64,000 bases of DNA from Halovenus salina (GTDB lineage Archaea > Halobacteriota > Halobacteria > Halobacteriales > Haloarculaceae). Made by a program: the position numbers and the translations under genes. Below the pieces are notes generated by a model that saw nothing but the letters and a program-made list of their open reading frames with translations, was not told where the DNA came from and did not search any database. The stretch covers positions 124,001 through 188,000 of the forward strand of contig NZ_CP112972.1 of the NCBI RefSeq assembly GCF_026410925.1. Reading direction: 5' to 3'. Shown here piece by piece: positions 1 through 9,154 of the stretch. Every line of letters starts with the position of its first letter. The first letter of the stretch is position 1.

Positions 1-120
1 CCGGACGAATCAATCGAGGAGACGACGCTAGCAGCTCTCGCGGCGGTCGAACAGACAGCACAAGACCGATACTCCGACCGGACGATACTGACAGTACGAG
101 CGACTCACAGCGATGACTGA
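1..120 (+). CDS. C-terminal end of an unidentified protein upstream of cobA
   Basis: The reading frame is open from the left edge and stops at the TGA at 118-120, giving 39 residues. It overlaps the cobA ATG at 113 by 8 bases, so it is probably the preceding gene of the cobalamin operon. The visible tail (around EETTLAALAAVEQ and RTILTVRA) does not match a motif I can name. CbiA or another cobalamin gene is possible from position only. Confidence 0.6.
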   Translation, partial: PDESIEETTLAALAAVEQTAQDRYSDRTILTVRATHSDD

Positions 121-793
121 ACACGACAACGACGCGACGCAGGGAGAGGGAACCGAGTCGAGTCTCGACGACCGGGAGATTCGTCCGGACGCCCCAGAGA
201 AGTTTGGCCTCGTCCAGGCCTGGTGGGGCGACGGAAAGGGCAAGACAACAGCCGCGCTTGGGATGGCGTTCCGGGCAGCCGGCCACGGCTACCGCGTCCA
301 CGTCCTGCAGTTCATGAAAGGCGGGACCGGAAGCGTGGAGGACGTTCGCGGCGAGTACAACGCTATCGCAGCGATGCCCGCCATCTCCTACGAGAACGCG
401 GGCCACTACGGCTGGCACGGCCGCCTCGACGACTCCAGTGACGACGACCACGAGCGCGAGGCCAAACAGGGGTTAGAGCGTGCCCGTGACCTTGTCGATG
501 CTGCGGGAGAGGCCGACCTGAGCGAGCCGCTCGAACTCGGCGGCGACCCCGACGACGGCGTCCACATGCTGGTGCTCGACGAGATTCTGTACGCGGCCAA
601 TCGCGGCCTCATCAGCCCCGACAGCGTGCTCGATCTCGTCGAGGGGAAACCCTCGAATCTCGAACTCGTCGTGACCGGAAGCCACAAGAAACCCGACTAC
701 CTCTACGACCACGCAGACCTCGTCACCGAAGTAGGCAAAGAAAAACATCCCTTCTCGTCGGGGCACCGAGCCAGAAAAGGGACGGAGTTCTGA
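113..793 (+). CDS. cobA: Cob(I)yrinic acid a,c-diamide adenosyltransferase
   Basis: The 226-residue product fits the CobA/CobO/BtuR family, which transfers the 5'-deoxyadenosyl group of ATP to the reduced cobalt of corrinoids in the cytoplasm. After an acidic N-terminal extension of about 30 residues comes the modified P-loop GDGKGKTT at residues 39-46. FMKGG and the VLDEI segment near residue 153 are also typical. The gene overlaps the end of the previous gene and is followed 6 bases later by cbiP. In salvage it acts on cobinamide or cobyric acid before CbiB and CobY. Assignment is confident. The symbol btuR is also used for this family. Confidence 0.95.
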   Translation: MTEHDNDATQGEGTESSLDDREIRPDAPEKFGLVQAWWGDGKGKTTAALGMAFRAAGHGYRVHVLQFMKGGTGSVEDVRGEYNAIAAMPAISYENAGHYGWHGRLDDSSDDDHEREAKQGLERARDLVDAAGEADLSEPLELGGDPDDGVHMLVLDEILYAANRGLISPDSVLDLVEGKPSNLELVVTGSHKKPDYLYDHADLVTEVGKEKHPFSSGHRARKGTEF

Positions 794-799
794 GGAGGG

Positions 800-2311
800 A
801 TGGCCGAGACACTGCTGGTCGCAGGGACCGCAAGTCACGTCGGCAAGAGCACCGTCGTCGCCGGCCTCTGTCGACTGCTCGCCGACGCTGGCGTGGATGT
901 CGCCCCGTTCAAAGCCCAGAACATGAGCAACAACGCTCGGGCCGTGGTTTCCGGCGACGACTGGGGAGAAATCGGCGTCTCCCAGTACGTCCAGGCCCGG
1001 GCCGCTGGCATCACGCCGACGACAGACCTGAATCCAGTGTTGTTGAAGCCCCGCGGCGACACCGAGAGCCAGCTCGTGCTCGACGGCGAGGCTGTCGGCC
1101 ATTACGACGCCGGGTCGTACTACGAGCGCCACTGGGAGGAAGCACTGGAGGCCGCCGTCGACGCATACAATCGTCTCGCGGCCGAACACGAGGTAATTGT
1201 CGCAGAAGGCGCGGGCAGTATCGCAGAAATTAACCTCCACGACCGGGACCTGGCGAACGTCGAAACGGCACGGTTCGCAGACGCGTCGGTCCTTCTGGTC
1301 GGCGATATCGAGCGCGGCGGCGTCTTCGCCAGCCTCTATGGCACACTCGAACTGCTCCCCGAGGACCTGCGCGACCGCGTCGCCGGAACCCTGATAACGA
1401 AGTTCCGTGGCGACCCGACGCTGCTGGAGCCCGGTATCGAGGAACTCGAATCGTTGACCGGGGTCCCGGTCGTCGGCGTCCTCCCCTACAAGGACCCCGG
1501 GCTGCCGGCGGAGGACAGCGTCTCTCTGCCTCCTGAAGGACAGCGAGCCGTTCGCGGCGAGGACGACTACCCTCCCGCGCAGTCGGTCACCGTCGGCGTC
1601 CCGCGGCTGCCACACATCTCGAATTTCACCGACATGGAGCCGCTCCGGAACGCGCCGGGAGTCCGAGTCGCCTATCTGCCCCTGTACACACCGTCGCTCG
1701 ACGCCGACGCGGTCGTCATCCCCGGCACCAAGAACACTGTCGACGACCTGCTCGCCCTAAAGGCGGCGGGCTTCGACGAGCACCTGACGGCATTCGAGGG
1801 GCCGATAGTGGGAATTTGTGGCGGGTATCAGATGCTCGGGAGAGAGATTACCAACGCCGCCGTCGAATCGACCGCGGCTCACGACCGCGTCGAGGGACTT
1901 GGACTGTTGCCTGTGAAGACGAGATTCCAATCTGACAAGGCGGTCAGACAGACGACCGTCTCCGTCGAGGGGACCGGACCAATCGCCGGCGCGACCGGGA
2001 GAGCCACCGGCTACGAGATTCACATGGGCCGAACGACGCAACTGACAGACGCAGCGGAGCCACTTGACGATGGGAGTACCGCCACGGAGTCGGTGCTCGG
2101 AACGTACCTGCACGGTCTTTTCGAGAACCGCGCCATCCGGGAGGCGTTTCTCGACGTGGTCTTCGAGCGTGCGAACAAAGAGCGACCAGCCACCGCCGAA
2201 AACCGAGAGTCACCGTACGACGCCGCCGCGGCGCTCGTCTCCGATATCGACAGCGACTGGCTCGCGGCGGAGTTGGGGTATCCGGCAGACGGGACGGTGA
2301 GTCCGACGTGA
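800..2311 (+). CDS. cbiP: Cobyric acid synthase (glutamine-hydrolysing)
   Basis: This 503-residue protein amidates adenosylcobyrinic acid a,c-diamide at four side chains using ATP and glutamine. The N-terminal dethiobiotin-synthetase-like domain has the P-loop [10 protein letters not shown] at residues 9-18, followed by FKAQNMSNN, a CbiP hallmark. The C-terminal glutamine amidotransferase domain has its nucleophile in GICGGYQ (Cys340) and the catalytic His in YLHGLF (His438). Length is normal for the family. The stop overlaps the GTG start of the next gene by 4 bases, which suggests translational coupling within the operon. Confidence 0.97.
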   Translation: MAETLLVAGTASHVGKSTVVAGLCRLLADAGVDVAPFKAQNMSNNARAVVSGDDWGEIGVSQYVQARAAGITPTTDLNPVLLKPRGDTESQLVLDGEAVGHYDAGSYYERHWEEALEAAVDAYNRLAAEHEVIVAEGAGSIAEINLHDRDLANVETARFADASVLLVGDIERGGVFASLYGTLELLPEDLRDRVAGTLITKFRGDPTLLEPGIEELESLTGVPVVGVLPYKDPGLPAEDSVSLPPEGQRAVRGEDDYPPAQSVTVGVPRLPHISNFTDMEPLRNAPGVRVAYLPLYTPSLDADAVVIPGTKNTVDDLLALKAAGFDEHLTAFEGPIVGICGGYQMLGREITNAAVESTAAHDRVEGLGLLPVKTRFQSDKAVRQTTVSVEGTGPIAGATGRATGYEIHMGRTTQLTDAAEPLDDGSTATESVLGTYLHGLFENRAIREAFLDVVFERANKERPATAENRESPYDAAAALVSDIDSDWLAAELGYPADGTVSPT

Positions 2312-2964
2312 CCCGAGAGATTGCCGTCAGCTTCGACCTCTTCGGGACGCTCGTCGCAGTCGAGCGACCGGAGGAGCCAGCCGCACTGGTCGCCCGGGAG
2401 CTACAGGCCCGCGGGGTAGATGTGCCCGAGGACTGGCAACGCCGGTACCGCCAGCCCCAGATAAATGCACCACCCGGGGCTGAAGTCTCGATGCCCGAAC
2501 ACGTCCGGGCGACACTGACCGAAAGTGCCGTCGAGACACCGCCCGAATCGGCTGACGTCATCGAGGAGGCAGTCCTCGCTGCCTTCAAGACGGACGTAAC
2601 AACACGTGAGGGTGCCGTCGAGGCGGTCCGCACGCTCCGGGACCGATATCCGGTTGGCATCCTCTCGAACTGTAGCGTTCCGGGGCTGGTCGAGTACACA
2701 CTCTCGAAGTCTGCCCTGGAGGCAAGTCTGTTCGACACAGTGGTGACGAGCGTCGACTGTGGTTGGCGCAAGCCGGACGAACGCGCCTTCGAGGCCGTCG
2801 CCCGAGAACTCAGTGTCGCTCCGTCGAGCCTGGTCCATGTCGGTGACAACCCCGAGACGGACGGTGGGGCGGACGCGGTCGGTGCGACTGTGGCGCTCGT
2901 AGACGAGCACTCCCTGGATTCGCTGCCAGCGTTTATCAGGGATGGCCGACCAAACAACCCGTAA
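2308..2964 (+). CDS. HAD-superfamily hydrolase of the cobalamin operon
   Basis: A 218-residue HAD protein with GTG start overlapping cbiP by 4 bases. Motif I is FDLFGT (Asp10). The second Asp of the usual phosphatase DxD motif is Phe, as in haloacid-dehalogenase-like members. Motif II is LSNCS, motif III is the Lys of GWRKPDE, and motif IV is HVGDNPETD. Its place between cbiP and cbiB makes it a candidate for a missing step, such as dephosphorylation of alpha-ribazole phosphate or adenosylcobalamin phosphate, because no CobC or CobZ is visible here. The altered DxD argues against simple phosphatase chemistry. The substrate is unknown. Confidence 0.85.
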   Translation: MTREIAVSFDLFGTLVAVERPEEPAALVARELQARGVDVPEDWQRRYRQPQINAPPGAEVSMPEHVRATLTESAVETPPESADVIEEAVLAAFKTDVTTREGAVEAVRTLRDRYPVGILSNCSVPGLVEYTLSKSALEASLFDTVVTSVDCGWRKPDERAFEAVARELSVAPSSLVHVGDNPETDGGADAVGATVALVDEHSLDSLPAFIRDGRPNNP

Positions 2965-2974
2965 CGAGATACCG

Positions 2975-3928
2975 ATGGCTGTCGAAACTCCGACCGAGAT
3001 ATTCCGGGCGCTTGGCTCACCGGCGACAGCGCTCGCTCTCGCGTTTCTGCTCGACGTGACGGTCTCGGAGTTTCCTGAGCGAGTCCATCCTGTCGTCTGG
3101 TTTGGACGCGTCGTCGGGCGCTTCGATAGGGAGTGGCGACGGCCGCGGGCGACCGGCTTGGTTCTGGCCGTGGCGTTGCCACTCGCGGCTGGCGGTACAC
3201 TGGCGGCCCTGACTGCTATCGCGTTCCGGGCTGGTGCCGTTTTCGGCACCGCCGTCGCGGCGCTCGCGCTGTTCAGCACGTTCAGCTACCGGATGTTGCT
3301 GTCGAGGGCGAGCGAGGTAATAGCGCTGACAGAGTCAAACGCCGAGACTGCCCGGGATAACGTCCACGCGTTGGTGGGTCGTGACGCCGACTCACTCTCG
3401 CCGGAGCAACTCCGGAGTGCCGCCGTCGAAAGCGCTGCCGAAAACCTGGCCGACGGACTTGTCGGCCCGGTGCTCGCCTTCGCTGCAGGGTCACAGCTAT
3501 CACTTGCCGTCGGCGTCGGCGCGGCGGCGACACTCAAGGCAATCAATACGATGGACTCGATGCTCGGCTACCACTCCAAGCCTGTCGGGTCGGCGGCCGC
3601 CCGGCTCGACGACCTTGTGATGTGGCTTCCGGCACGGGCAAGTGCCGTCTTGCTCGCGCTCGCAGCCTGGGACCCCGGTGCTGTCGGCCGCGGCCGGCCG
3701 TGGGCCGACAGGCCTGCCTCACCGAACTCCGGGTGGCCGATGGCGACGCTCGCGGCCGCGGCAAGCGTCAAACTCTCGAAGCCGGGCGCGTACACGCTGA
3801 ACGAAATCGCCCGCTACCCGACTGTCGAGCAGGCAAACAGCTGTCTCCGAGTCGTCGCCATCGCGGGAGTCCTGGCCGTCGCGGCCGCCGCCGTCCTCGC
3901 TCGTGCGGAGGTGATGGTGTGGCTCTGA
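2975..3928 (+). CDS. cbiB: Adenosylcobinamide-phosphate synthase CbiB
   Basis: An integral membrane protein of 317 residues that attaches (R)-1-aminopropan-2-ol phosphate to adenosylcobyric acid. Family landmarks are the N-terminal LLDV...PERVHPVVWFG segment, ENLADGLVGPVLAF, and KAINTMDSMLGYH. Several hydrophobic segments are visible. I prefer the ATG at 2975, 10 bases after the preceding stop. An in-frame ATG at 2942 would add 11 residues and overlap the HAD gene by 23 bases. The end overlaps cobS by 10 bases. Its substrate comes from CobD, encoded downstream. Confidence 0.93.
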   Translation: MAVETPTEIFRALGSPATALALAFLLDVTVSEFPERVHPVVWFGRVVGRFDREWRRPRATGLVLAVALPLAAGGTLAALTAIAFRAGAVFGTAVAALALFSTFSYRMLLSRASEVIALTESNAETARDNVHALVGRDADSLSPEQLRSAAVESAAENLADGLVGPVLAFAAGSQLSLAVGVGAAATLKAINTMDSMLGYHSKPVGSAAARLDDLVMWLPARASAVLLALAAWDPGAVGRGRPWADRPASPNSGWPMATLAAAASVKLSKPGAYTLNEIARYPTVEQANSCLRVVAIAGVLAVAAAAVLARAEVMVWL

Positions 3929-4662
3929 GTGCACTCCGGGGTGCGTTTGGGTTCCTGACGCGGATTCCGGTTGGCCACGACGAGCGTGCCTGGACTGCGT
4001 TCAGGGAGTCTCCTGTCACATTTCCCCTGGCCGGGTACGCAATCGGCGGGCTGGCGGGGCTGGCACTGTTCGTTCCAGCACCCGACCCGACTGTCGCGGC
4101 CATCTACGTGGCCTGGCTCTACCTGCTCACCGGCATCACGCATATCGACGGGCTGGCTGACCTGGGTGATGCCCTGGTCGTCCACGGGTCGGCCGAGACG
4201 CGCCGCGAGGTGCTGAAAGATACGACCGTCGGCGTGGGCGCGGTCGTCGCCGTGGCCGTTCTCGTTACTTCCCTGGCATCCGCGGCGGTCTCACTGGCTG
4301 TTGACCCCCGCGCTGGGCTGGGACTGGTGATCGCTGCGGAGGTGTCCGCGAAGCTCGGGATGTCGACACTCGTCTGTGTGGGCACCGCGACACACGAGGG
4401 GATGGCCGCAACGCTGACCGCAGAATCCTCGCCTCGCGACCTCGTACTGCCTACCGTCGTTGCCCTCCCAGCCGCGGCGGCAACGTGGCCACATCCGGCC
4501 GCAGGCGTTTCCCTCGTTACCGGGCTGGTCTCGGTGACTGTCGTTTTCCGGGTGGCGCGTCGTCGCCTCGGTGGCGTCAACGGCGACGTGTTCGGCGCGG
4601 CAAACGAGATAGCCCGGGTCGTCGCACTGCATGCGGGGGTGATTGCGTGGACGCAGTTGTGA
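3919..4662 (+). CDS. cobS: Adenosylcobinamide-GDP ribazoletransferase (cobalamin synthase)
   Basis: A 247-residue membrane enzyme joining adenosylcobinamide-GDP with alpha-ribazole or its phosphate, the last ring-to-tail step. The conserved block GITHIDGLADLGDAL near residues 73-87 carries the acidic metal-binding residues. The C-terminal GGVNGDVFGAANE block is also typical. The GTG start at 3919 lies inside the end of cbiB and gives a normal family length. A much longer upstream extension of the open frame has no family similarity and overlaps cbiB, so it was rejected. The end overlaps cobY. Confidence 0.94.
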   Translation: MALSALRGAFGFLTRIPVGHDERAWTAFRESPVTFPLAGYAIGGLAGLALFVPAPDPTVAAIYVAWLYLLTGITHIDGLADLGDALVVHGSAETRREVLKDTTVGVGAVVAVAVLVTSLASAAVSLAVDPRAGLGLVIAAEVSAKLGMSTLVCVGTATHEGMAATLTAESSPRDLVLPTVVALPAAAATWPHPAAGVSLVTGLVSVTVVFRVARRRLGGVNGDVFGAANEIARVVALHAGVIAWTQL

Positions 4663-5204
4663 TGTGTGGCGGTCGGGGGACTCGACTCGACGCGTCCGTC
4701 GAGAAGCCGCTGTACGAAATCGGCGACGAGCCGATGGTCTGTCGGGTTCTCGCCGCGCTCGAAGCCAGCTCGGTCGACGGTGTCTACGGCGCGGTCTCTC
4801 CGGCGACACCCGCGACCCGAAACACGCTCGCCGCTGAGTCAGTCAGCGTCGTTGAGACGGAAGGGACCGGCTACGTCGAGGACCTCCAGCACGTCCTCGA
4901 AGAGATCGAGACACCTGTGCTGACCGTCGCTGCCGACCTTCCGCTGCTCGACGAAGAGGCTGTCGACCGCGTGCTAGCGGCTCACGAAGACAGCTCACTC
5001 AGCGTCTACACGCCCACGGCCCTGAAGGCGTCCCTTGGCCTGAGCTACGATATCACCGTCGAGAGAAACGGGCATAATCTCGTTCCGAGCGGGATTAACA
5101 TCGTCGACGATAGAGAGGACAACATGTACGTGACCGAAGACAGCAGATTCGCCGTGAACGTGAACAGACAGCAAGACGGACAGATAGCGGAGGCGTTGCT
5201 GTGA
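4647..5204 (+). CDS. cobY: GTP:adenosylcobinamide-phosphate guanylyltransferase
   Basis: A 185-residue nucleotidyltransferase that makes adenosylcobinamide-GDP. It is the archaeal non-orthologous replacement of bacterial CobU. The N-terminal signature is MCGGRGTRLD, followed by the Lys of EKPL and a later AADLPLL segment, all typical of the MobA-like fold. The GTG start at 4647 overlaps cobS by 16 bases. The end overlaps the next gene by 4 bases. Position next to cobS and cbiB agrees with the pathway. Confidence 0.94.
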   Translation: MDAVVMCGGRGTRLDASVEKPLYEIGDEPMVCRVLAALEASSVDGVYGAVSPATPATRNTLAAESVSVVETEGTGYVEDLQHVLEEIETPVLTVAADLPLLDEEAVDRVLAAHEDSSLSVYTPTALKASLGLSYDITVERNGHNLVPSGINIVDDREDNMYVTEDSRFAVNVNRQQDGQIAEALL

Positions 5205-6208
5205 CGTTCGTCCTGGTGGGCGGGTCGACCGCGACAGCGACAATTGACGGTATCAGCGCCGCGGGAGCCAACCCGGCGCTCACGTATCATACCCCCGCCG
5301 TAGACCTCGAACTTGTGACCTATGGCCGCCCGGTGTTCTCGGATATCCTGCCGATGAGTCCGACTGGCTGCCCGACTCCCGCACTCATCACCCGTGGCGT
5401 CCGGAACCTCCTCGGATTCGAGACCGTCGCGATCGAGGCGGGGCTGGCCGTCGATACTGCCGCACCGACAATTTCAGTCGGTGATAGCCCGGGGGCAGAC
5501 ATCCGCGAAGCCGAGGCCGTGCCAGACGCCGAGGAACTGTTCGACCGCGCCAGTGCGGTCGGCCGTGCGCTCTCCGAGGAGCGCGTTTTCATCGGCGAAA
5601 GCGTTCCCGGCGGGACGACGACAGCGCTCGGCGTCATGCGGGCGCTTGGTGAGCCGTACGGCGTCTCCTCCTCGCTCCCGGAGAATCCGCTCGGCCGGAA
5701 AGCCGAAGTCGTTGAGGCGGGCCTCGAATCGAGCGCTGTCGGCTACGGGGACGCAGCTGGCGACCCACTGGAGGCAGTTCGGCTGGTCGGCGACCCGGTC
5801 ATGCCGACTGTGATGGGTGTGGCGGCCGGCGCGCTCGACTCGGGGACGGCAGTGACGTTGGCGGGTGGGACCCAGATGGTCGCCGCCGCCGCGTTGCTCA
5901 GACACCTCGGGGTGGAGGCGGACCTCTCGCTCGCGACGACAGTCTTCGTCGACGAGGACACCGAGGACCTGCAGGACGCGACGGACGCCCTCGACATCGA
6001 TCTGACGGTGACCGACCCCAGGTTCGACCAGACAGACCACGTCGCAATGAGACAATACTGCCAGGGAGAAGCCAAAGAGGGCGTCGGCATGGGGGGTGCA
6101 CTGGCGTTCGCAGCAGAACGTGAGGCCCCGATGAGCGATGTGCGTGGACACATCGAAGAGGTGTACGACGAACTCACCGACGACAGAGGGGAGCCGGATG
6201 GACCCTGA
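5201..6208 (+). CDS. Archaeal CobT-like nicotinate-nucleotide phosphoribosyltransferase family protein
   Basis: A 335-residue protein of the archaeal family related to CobT (nicotinate-nucleotide:dimethylbenzimidazole phosphoribosyltransferase). It is expected to activate the lower-ligand base to alpha-ribazole phosphate. Family-like blocks are DILPMSPTGCPTPALITRG, GESVPGGTTTALGVM and LPENPLGRKAEVV. It starts with GTG overlapping cobY by 4 bases. The reaction is inferred from family and gene context, because archaeal members are less well characterised than bacterial CobT. The last 11 bases overlap cobD. Confidence 0.88.
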   Translation: MTFVLVGGSTATATIDGISAAGANPALTYHTPAVDLELVTYGRPVFSDILPMSPTGCPTPALITRGVRNLLGFETVAIEAGLAVDTAAPTISVGDSPGADIREAEAVPDAEELFDRASAVGRALSEERVFIGESVPGGTTTALGVMRALGEPYGVSSSLPENPLGRKAEVVEAGLESSAVGYGDAAGDPLEAVRLVGDPVMPTVMGVAAGALDSGTAVTLAGGTQMVAAAALLRHLGVEADLSLATTVFVDEDTEDLQDATDALDIDLTVTDPRFDQTDHVAMRQYCQGEAKEGVGMGGALAFAAEREAPMSDVRGHIEEVYDELTDDRGEPDGP

Positions 6209-7202
6209 TGCCGTCGATGGTGTCGAGCGCGTCGAACACGGCGGGAAGACTGGCGTGCTGGATTTCAGTGCGAACACGAATCCGGAGAGCCCGGAGGGTG
6301 TAGCGGAGGTATATCAGTCGGCACTCGGGGCAGCGCGGTCGTACCCACAGGACCCGCCAGCAGCGTTCTGCGAGGCCGCCGCCGACTACGTGGACTGTGC
6401 GAGCAATGCCGTCGTGCCGACGCCTGGGGGACTGGCCGGGATGCGACTGGCGATGGAGGTGTCACTCCAGTCAGGGGACTCGGTTCTGCTTCCAGCACCG
6501 AGCTTCGGCGAGTACAGCCGCGAGGTTCGCCTCCAGGGAGCAACTCCCGTCTTTGTCGACCACGACGCGATACTCGACGCTGACCCGAGCGAGCATGCAA
6601 TGGTCATTATCTGTCACCCGAACAATCCGACCGGCGAAGTGTACGACGACACGGCGCTTCGTGCGTTCGCGGCCCGCTGTCGCGACCATGACACGGTCTT
6701 GCTCGTCGACGAGGCGTTTCTCGACTTTACCGACCACCCCTCATTGGCCGGAGAAAACGGGGTCGTCGTCGCCCGATCGTTGACCAAGATGTTCGGACTG
6801 CCGGGCATCCGTGCCGGCTTTCTGGCTGCAACCGGAACGACCCGCGAGCGACTCGGGATTGCTCGACAGACCTGGAATCTTGGCGCTCCGGCGGTCGCTG
6901 TCGGCGAGTACTGCATGGGCCGGCGGGAGTTCGTCGAACAGACACGCCAACGGGTTCGAACAGAACGCGAACGACTGACGACAGAGCTCGGCGAACAGTT
7001 CGACGTGTTCGACTCCGACGCCCCGTTTTTGTTGCTGGACGTGGGTGAGCGGTCTGTCGATAGAGTGCTCGAAGCGACCAGAGCCGAGGGAATCGCGGTC
7101 CGTGACGCGCGAACCTTCCGGGGACTCGATTCTCACATCAGAGTCGCGGTGCGTCTCCCGTCCGAGAACGACCGACTGTGTGAGGTGCTCGGTGATGTTT
7201 GA
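6198..7202 (+). CDS. cobD: L-threonine-O-3-phosphate decarboxylase
   Basis: A 334-residue class I/II aminotransferase-fold PLP enzyme that makes (R)-1-aminopropan-2-ol phosphate for CbiB. The N-terminal DFSANTNPE block is diagnostic for CobD and HisC-like enzymes. CHPNNPTGE and LLVDEAFLDF follow, and the PLP Lys lies in SLTKMFGLPGIRAG (Lys197). The ATG at 6198 follows a GAGGGGAG ribosome-binding sequence inside the preceding gene. HisC was considered, but the operon context and the DFSANTNP block favour CobD. Confidence 0.93.
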   Translation: MDPDAVDGVERVEHGGKTGVLDFSANTNPESPEGVAEVYQSALGAARSYPQDPPAAFCEAAADYVDCASNAVVPTPGGLAGMRLAMEVSLQSGDSVLLPAPSFGEYSREVRLQGATPVFVDHDAILDADPSEHAMVIICHPNNPTGEVYDDTALRAFAARCRDHDTVLLVDEAFLDFTDHPSLAGENGVVVARSLTKMFGLPGIRAGFLAATGTTRERLGIARQTWNLGAPAVAVGEYCMGRREFVEQTRQRVRTERERLTTELGEQFDVFDSDAPFLLLDVGERSVDRVLEATRAEGIAVRDARTFRGLDSHIRVAVRLPSENDRLCEVLGDV

Positions 7203-7896
7203 GGCCACCGTTCGAGCGGAGGTGCTTCAGTTGGCCCGAGACGGGACGCGCTGGCTGTCGAGTGGATACGACGGCGGCATCACCGAGGCAGACGCTGCGT
7301 ACAATATTTCGGTCCCCGAAGGCTGGGGGCGAACAGACCTCGACGAGTACGTCTCGAAACGCCGGAAAAGGGCCGAATTCACCGAGGTGGGGCCGGCGCT
7401 TCTCACCGGTGTCGACCTCGACCACGCGCGGGGGGCACGACACGGCCCCGTTGTGGTCTACGCCACGGCCGGAATATCGAACCCTGCGGCGCTGCCGGTC
7501 GACTCCTCGGCGACCGATGTCAGCGGAGAAGAGACCCCCGAGACGCCGCCGGGGACAGTCAACCTCATCGTCGGCACGACGAGAGCGCTCGGCGACGGCG
7601 CGCTCGCCAACCTGCTTGCGGTCGTCGCGGAGGCAAAGAGCGCGACGCTTGTGGCCGAGGCCGGTTTCCCCGGGACAACGACCGATGCTGTGGTCGTCGC
7701 GACCGACCCTGATGGCGAGCCAGCAGAGTACACCGGCTCGGCAACCGAGGTCGGTTCGGCGGCCCGGGCCTGCACACGGAGTGCTGTTTTGGCGAGTCTC
7801 CGCTCGCGATATCCCGACCGGGACTACCCCGAACGCGTCGAGGACGCAGCGTACGGCGTTCGGACAACAATCCAGCCGACCCCCTTCCGTCTCTGA
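7195..7896 (+). CDS. cbiZ: Adenosylcobinamide amidohydrolase
   Basis: A 233-residue protein of the CbiZ family, which cleaves the aminopropanol arm of adenosylcobinamide to give adenosylcobyric acid. This salvage route lets archaea rebuild cobinamide because CobY does not phosphorylate it. The central GTVNLIVGTTRALGDGAL block and the later EAGFPGTTTDAVVVAT block are family features. The ATG at 7195 overlaps cobD by 8 bases. The presence of a BtuFCD importer elsewhere in the window fits a salvage role. It appears to be the last gene of the operon. Confidence 0.92.
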   Translation: MFEATVRAEVLQLARDGTRWLSSGYDGGITEADAAYNISVPEGWGRTDLDEYVSKRRKRAEFTEVGPALLTGVDLDHARGARHGPVVVYATAGISNPAALPVDSSATDVSGEETPETPPGTVNLIVGTTRALGDGALANLLAVVAEAKSATLVAEAGFPGTTTDAVVVATDPDGEPAEYTGSATEVGSAARACTRSAVLASLRSRYPDRDYPERVEDAAYGVRTTIQPTPFRL

Positions 7897-7941
7897 GGGG
7901 TCGAAGAAAACTACTACAACCCGGGTGGACGAAACCCGACC

Positions 7942-8022
7942 ATGGAACGCAGCGAGGCGACGCCAACGACCGGCCGCTCGCCGCCCGGGGATACGCTCGA
8001 CGGAGGCGACCCGAATGAGTGA
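7942..8022 (+). CDS. Possible 26-residue leader ORF overlapping the start of phaC
   Basis: A short frame runs from the ATG at 7942 to a TGA at 8020-8022 and overlaps the phaC ATG (8015) by 8 bases. A weak TATA-like stretch (AAAACTACTACAA) lies about 30 bases upstream, so the ATG could be the 5' end of a leaderless phaC transcript. The peptide is hydrophilic, rich in Thr, Pro and Gly, and resembles no domain I know. It could be a translational coupler, a remnant of phaE or chance. Confidence 0.3.
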   Translation: MERSEATPTTGRSPPGDTLDGGDPNE

Positions 8023-9112
8023 GGACCTCCCGGCACATCTCAGGCAACGGCTGGCCCACCTCGCTGCCAGGGCAATCGAGCAGGGACCGCTCCCCGAAGA
8101 CCGGTTGACGACCCTTTTTTCGCCCGACGTTGGACATACCGACAGCAAGATGATCTACGAGGAGAACAAACTCGAACTCCACTACTACGAGCCAGCCGAG
8201 AAACGCCACGAGACGCCAATCTGTCTCGTCTACGCGCTGGTCAACCGACCCTATATCCTGGACCTCCAGCCCGACAGGAGCGTTATCGGCCAGCTACTCG
8301 ACGCGGGATTCGAGGTGTATCTCATCGACTGGGGCGAGCCGTCACGACTGGATACGACGCTCGGGCTGGAAGATTACGTCTGCCGGTACCTCGATAACTG
8401 CGTCTCGGTTATCACCGACCGCTCGACTGTCGACTCCGTTCATCTGCTGGGGTACTGCATGGGCGGGAGTCTGGCGCTCATGTACACCGCCCGGTTCCAA
8501 CAGCAGGTGCGGACCCTCTCGCTGATGGCGACACCAGTCGTCTTCGACGACACCGGCGGGCTGCTGGAGCGGTGGGCACAGTTTTATGACCCCGAAGTCG
8601 TTGCCGAGACGTACGGCAACGTCCCCGCGGAGCTACTCGCCGCGCAGTTCGCGATGATGGAGCCCGTCGAGAATCTGTTGACAAAGTACGTACAATTCTT
8701 CGAGAAACTCGACGATGAGGCGTTCGTCGAGATGTTCGCGCGGATGGAGCGCTGGACCTGGGACGGCGTCGACGTGGCCGGACAGGCCTTCACGGAGTTC
8801 GTCGACGATGTCTATCGGAACAACGACCTCATCGCCGGCGAGATAACGCTGTGTGGCGAGTGCGTCGACCCCGCTGATGTCGACGTTCCTCTGCTCCAGA
8901 TTGTCGGGCAGTACGACCATATCGTCCCACCAGCCTCCAGTGAGGTGCTCAACGATGTCGTCGCCAGCGAGGACGAGCGCCTGATAACGTTCTCGGCGGG
9001 GCATATCGGCATCTCCGTCTCCGAGCGCGCACACGAACAGCTCTGGCCCGAGGTCTGTCGCTGGCTCGCACAGCGAGACGTATTTGTTCCGGAGGAGTCA
9101 ACAGAGACGTGA
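8015..9112 (+). CDS. phaC: Class III-type polyhydroxyalkanoate synthase, PhaC subunit
   Basis: A 365-residue alpha/beta-hydrolase-fold synthase that polymerises 3-hydroxyacyl-CoA into PHA at granules. The lipase-box-like GYCMGG holds the nucleophile Cys148. The charge relay is completed by Asp301 in GQYDHIVP and His330 in SAGHIG. YALVNRPYILDLQPDRS and YLIDWGEPS are typical of class III PhaC. Haloarchaeal class III enzymes usually need PhaE, encoded just upstream, but no phaE is present here. The next gene upstream is cbiZ. It may be a paralogue or use PhaE made elsewhere. Confidence 0.9.
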   Translation: MSEDLPAHLRQRLAHLAARAIEQGPLPEDRLTTLFSPDVGHTDSKMIYEENKLELHYYEPAEKRHETPICLVYALVNRPYILDLQPDRSVIGQLLDAGFEVYLIDWGEPSRLDTTLGLEDYVCRYLDNCVSVITDRSTVDSVHLLGYCMGGSLALMYTARFQQQVRTLSLMATPVVFDDTGGLLERWAQFYDPEVVAETYGNVPAELLAAQFAMMEPVENLLTKYVQFFEKLDDEAFVEMFARMERWTWDGVDVAGQAFTEFVDDVYRNNDLIAGEITLCGECVDPADVDVPLLQIVGQYDHIVPPASSEVLNDVVASEDERLITFSAGHIGISVSERAHEQLWPEVCRWLAQRDVFVPEESTET

Positions 9113-9154
9113 GCAACGGACAGTTTCTTGACTGCACGGGGAGATTGGACAGCC

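Noticed and set aside
473..2113. Minus-strand frames of 118-380 codons over cobA and cbiP
   Set aside because: Shadows of two well-identified genes; no start signal or family match.
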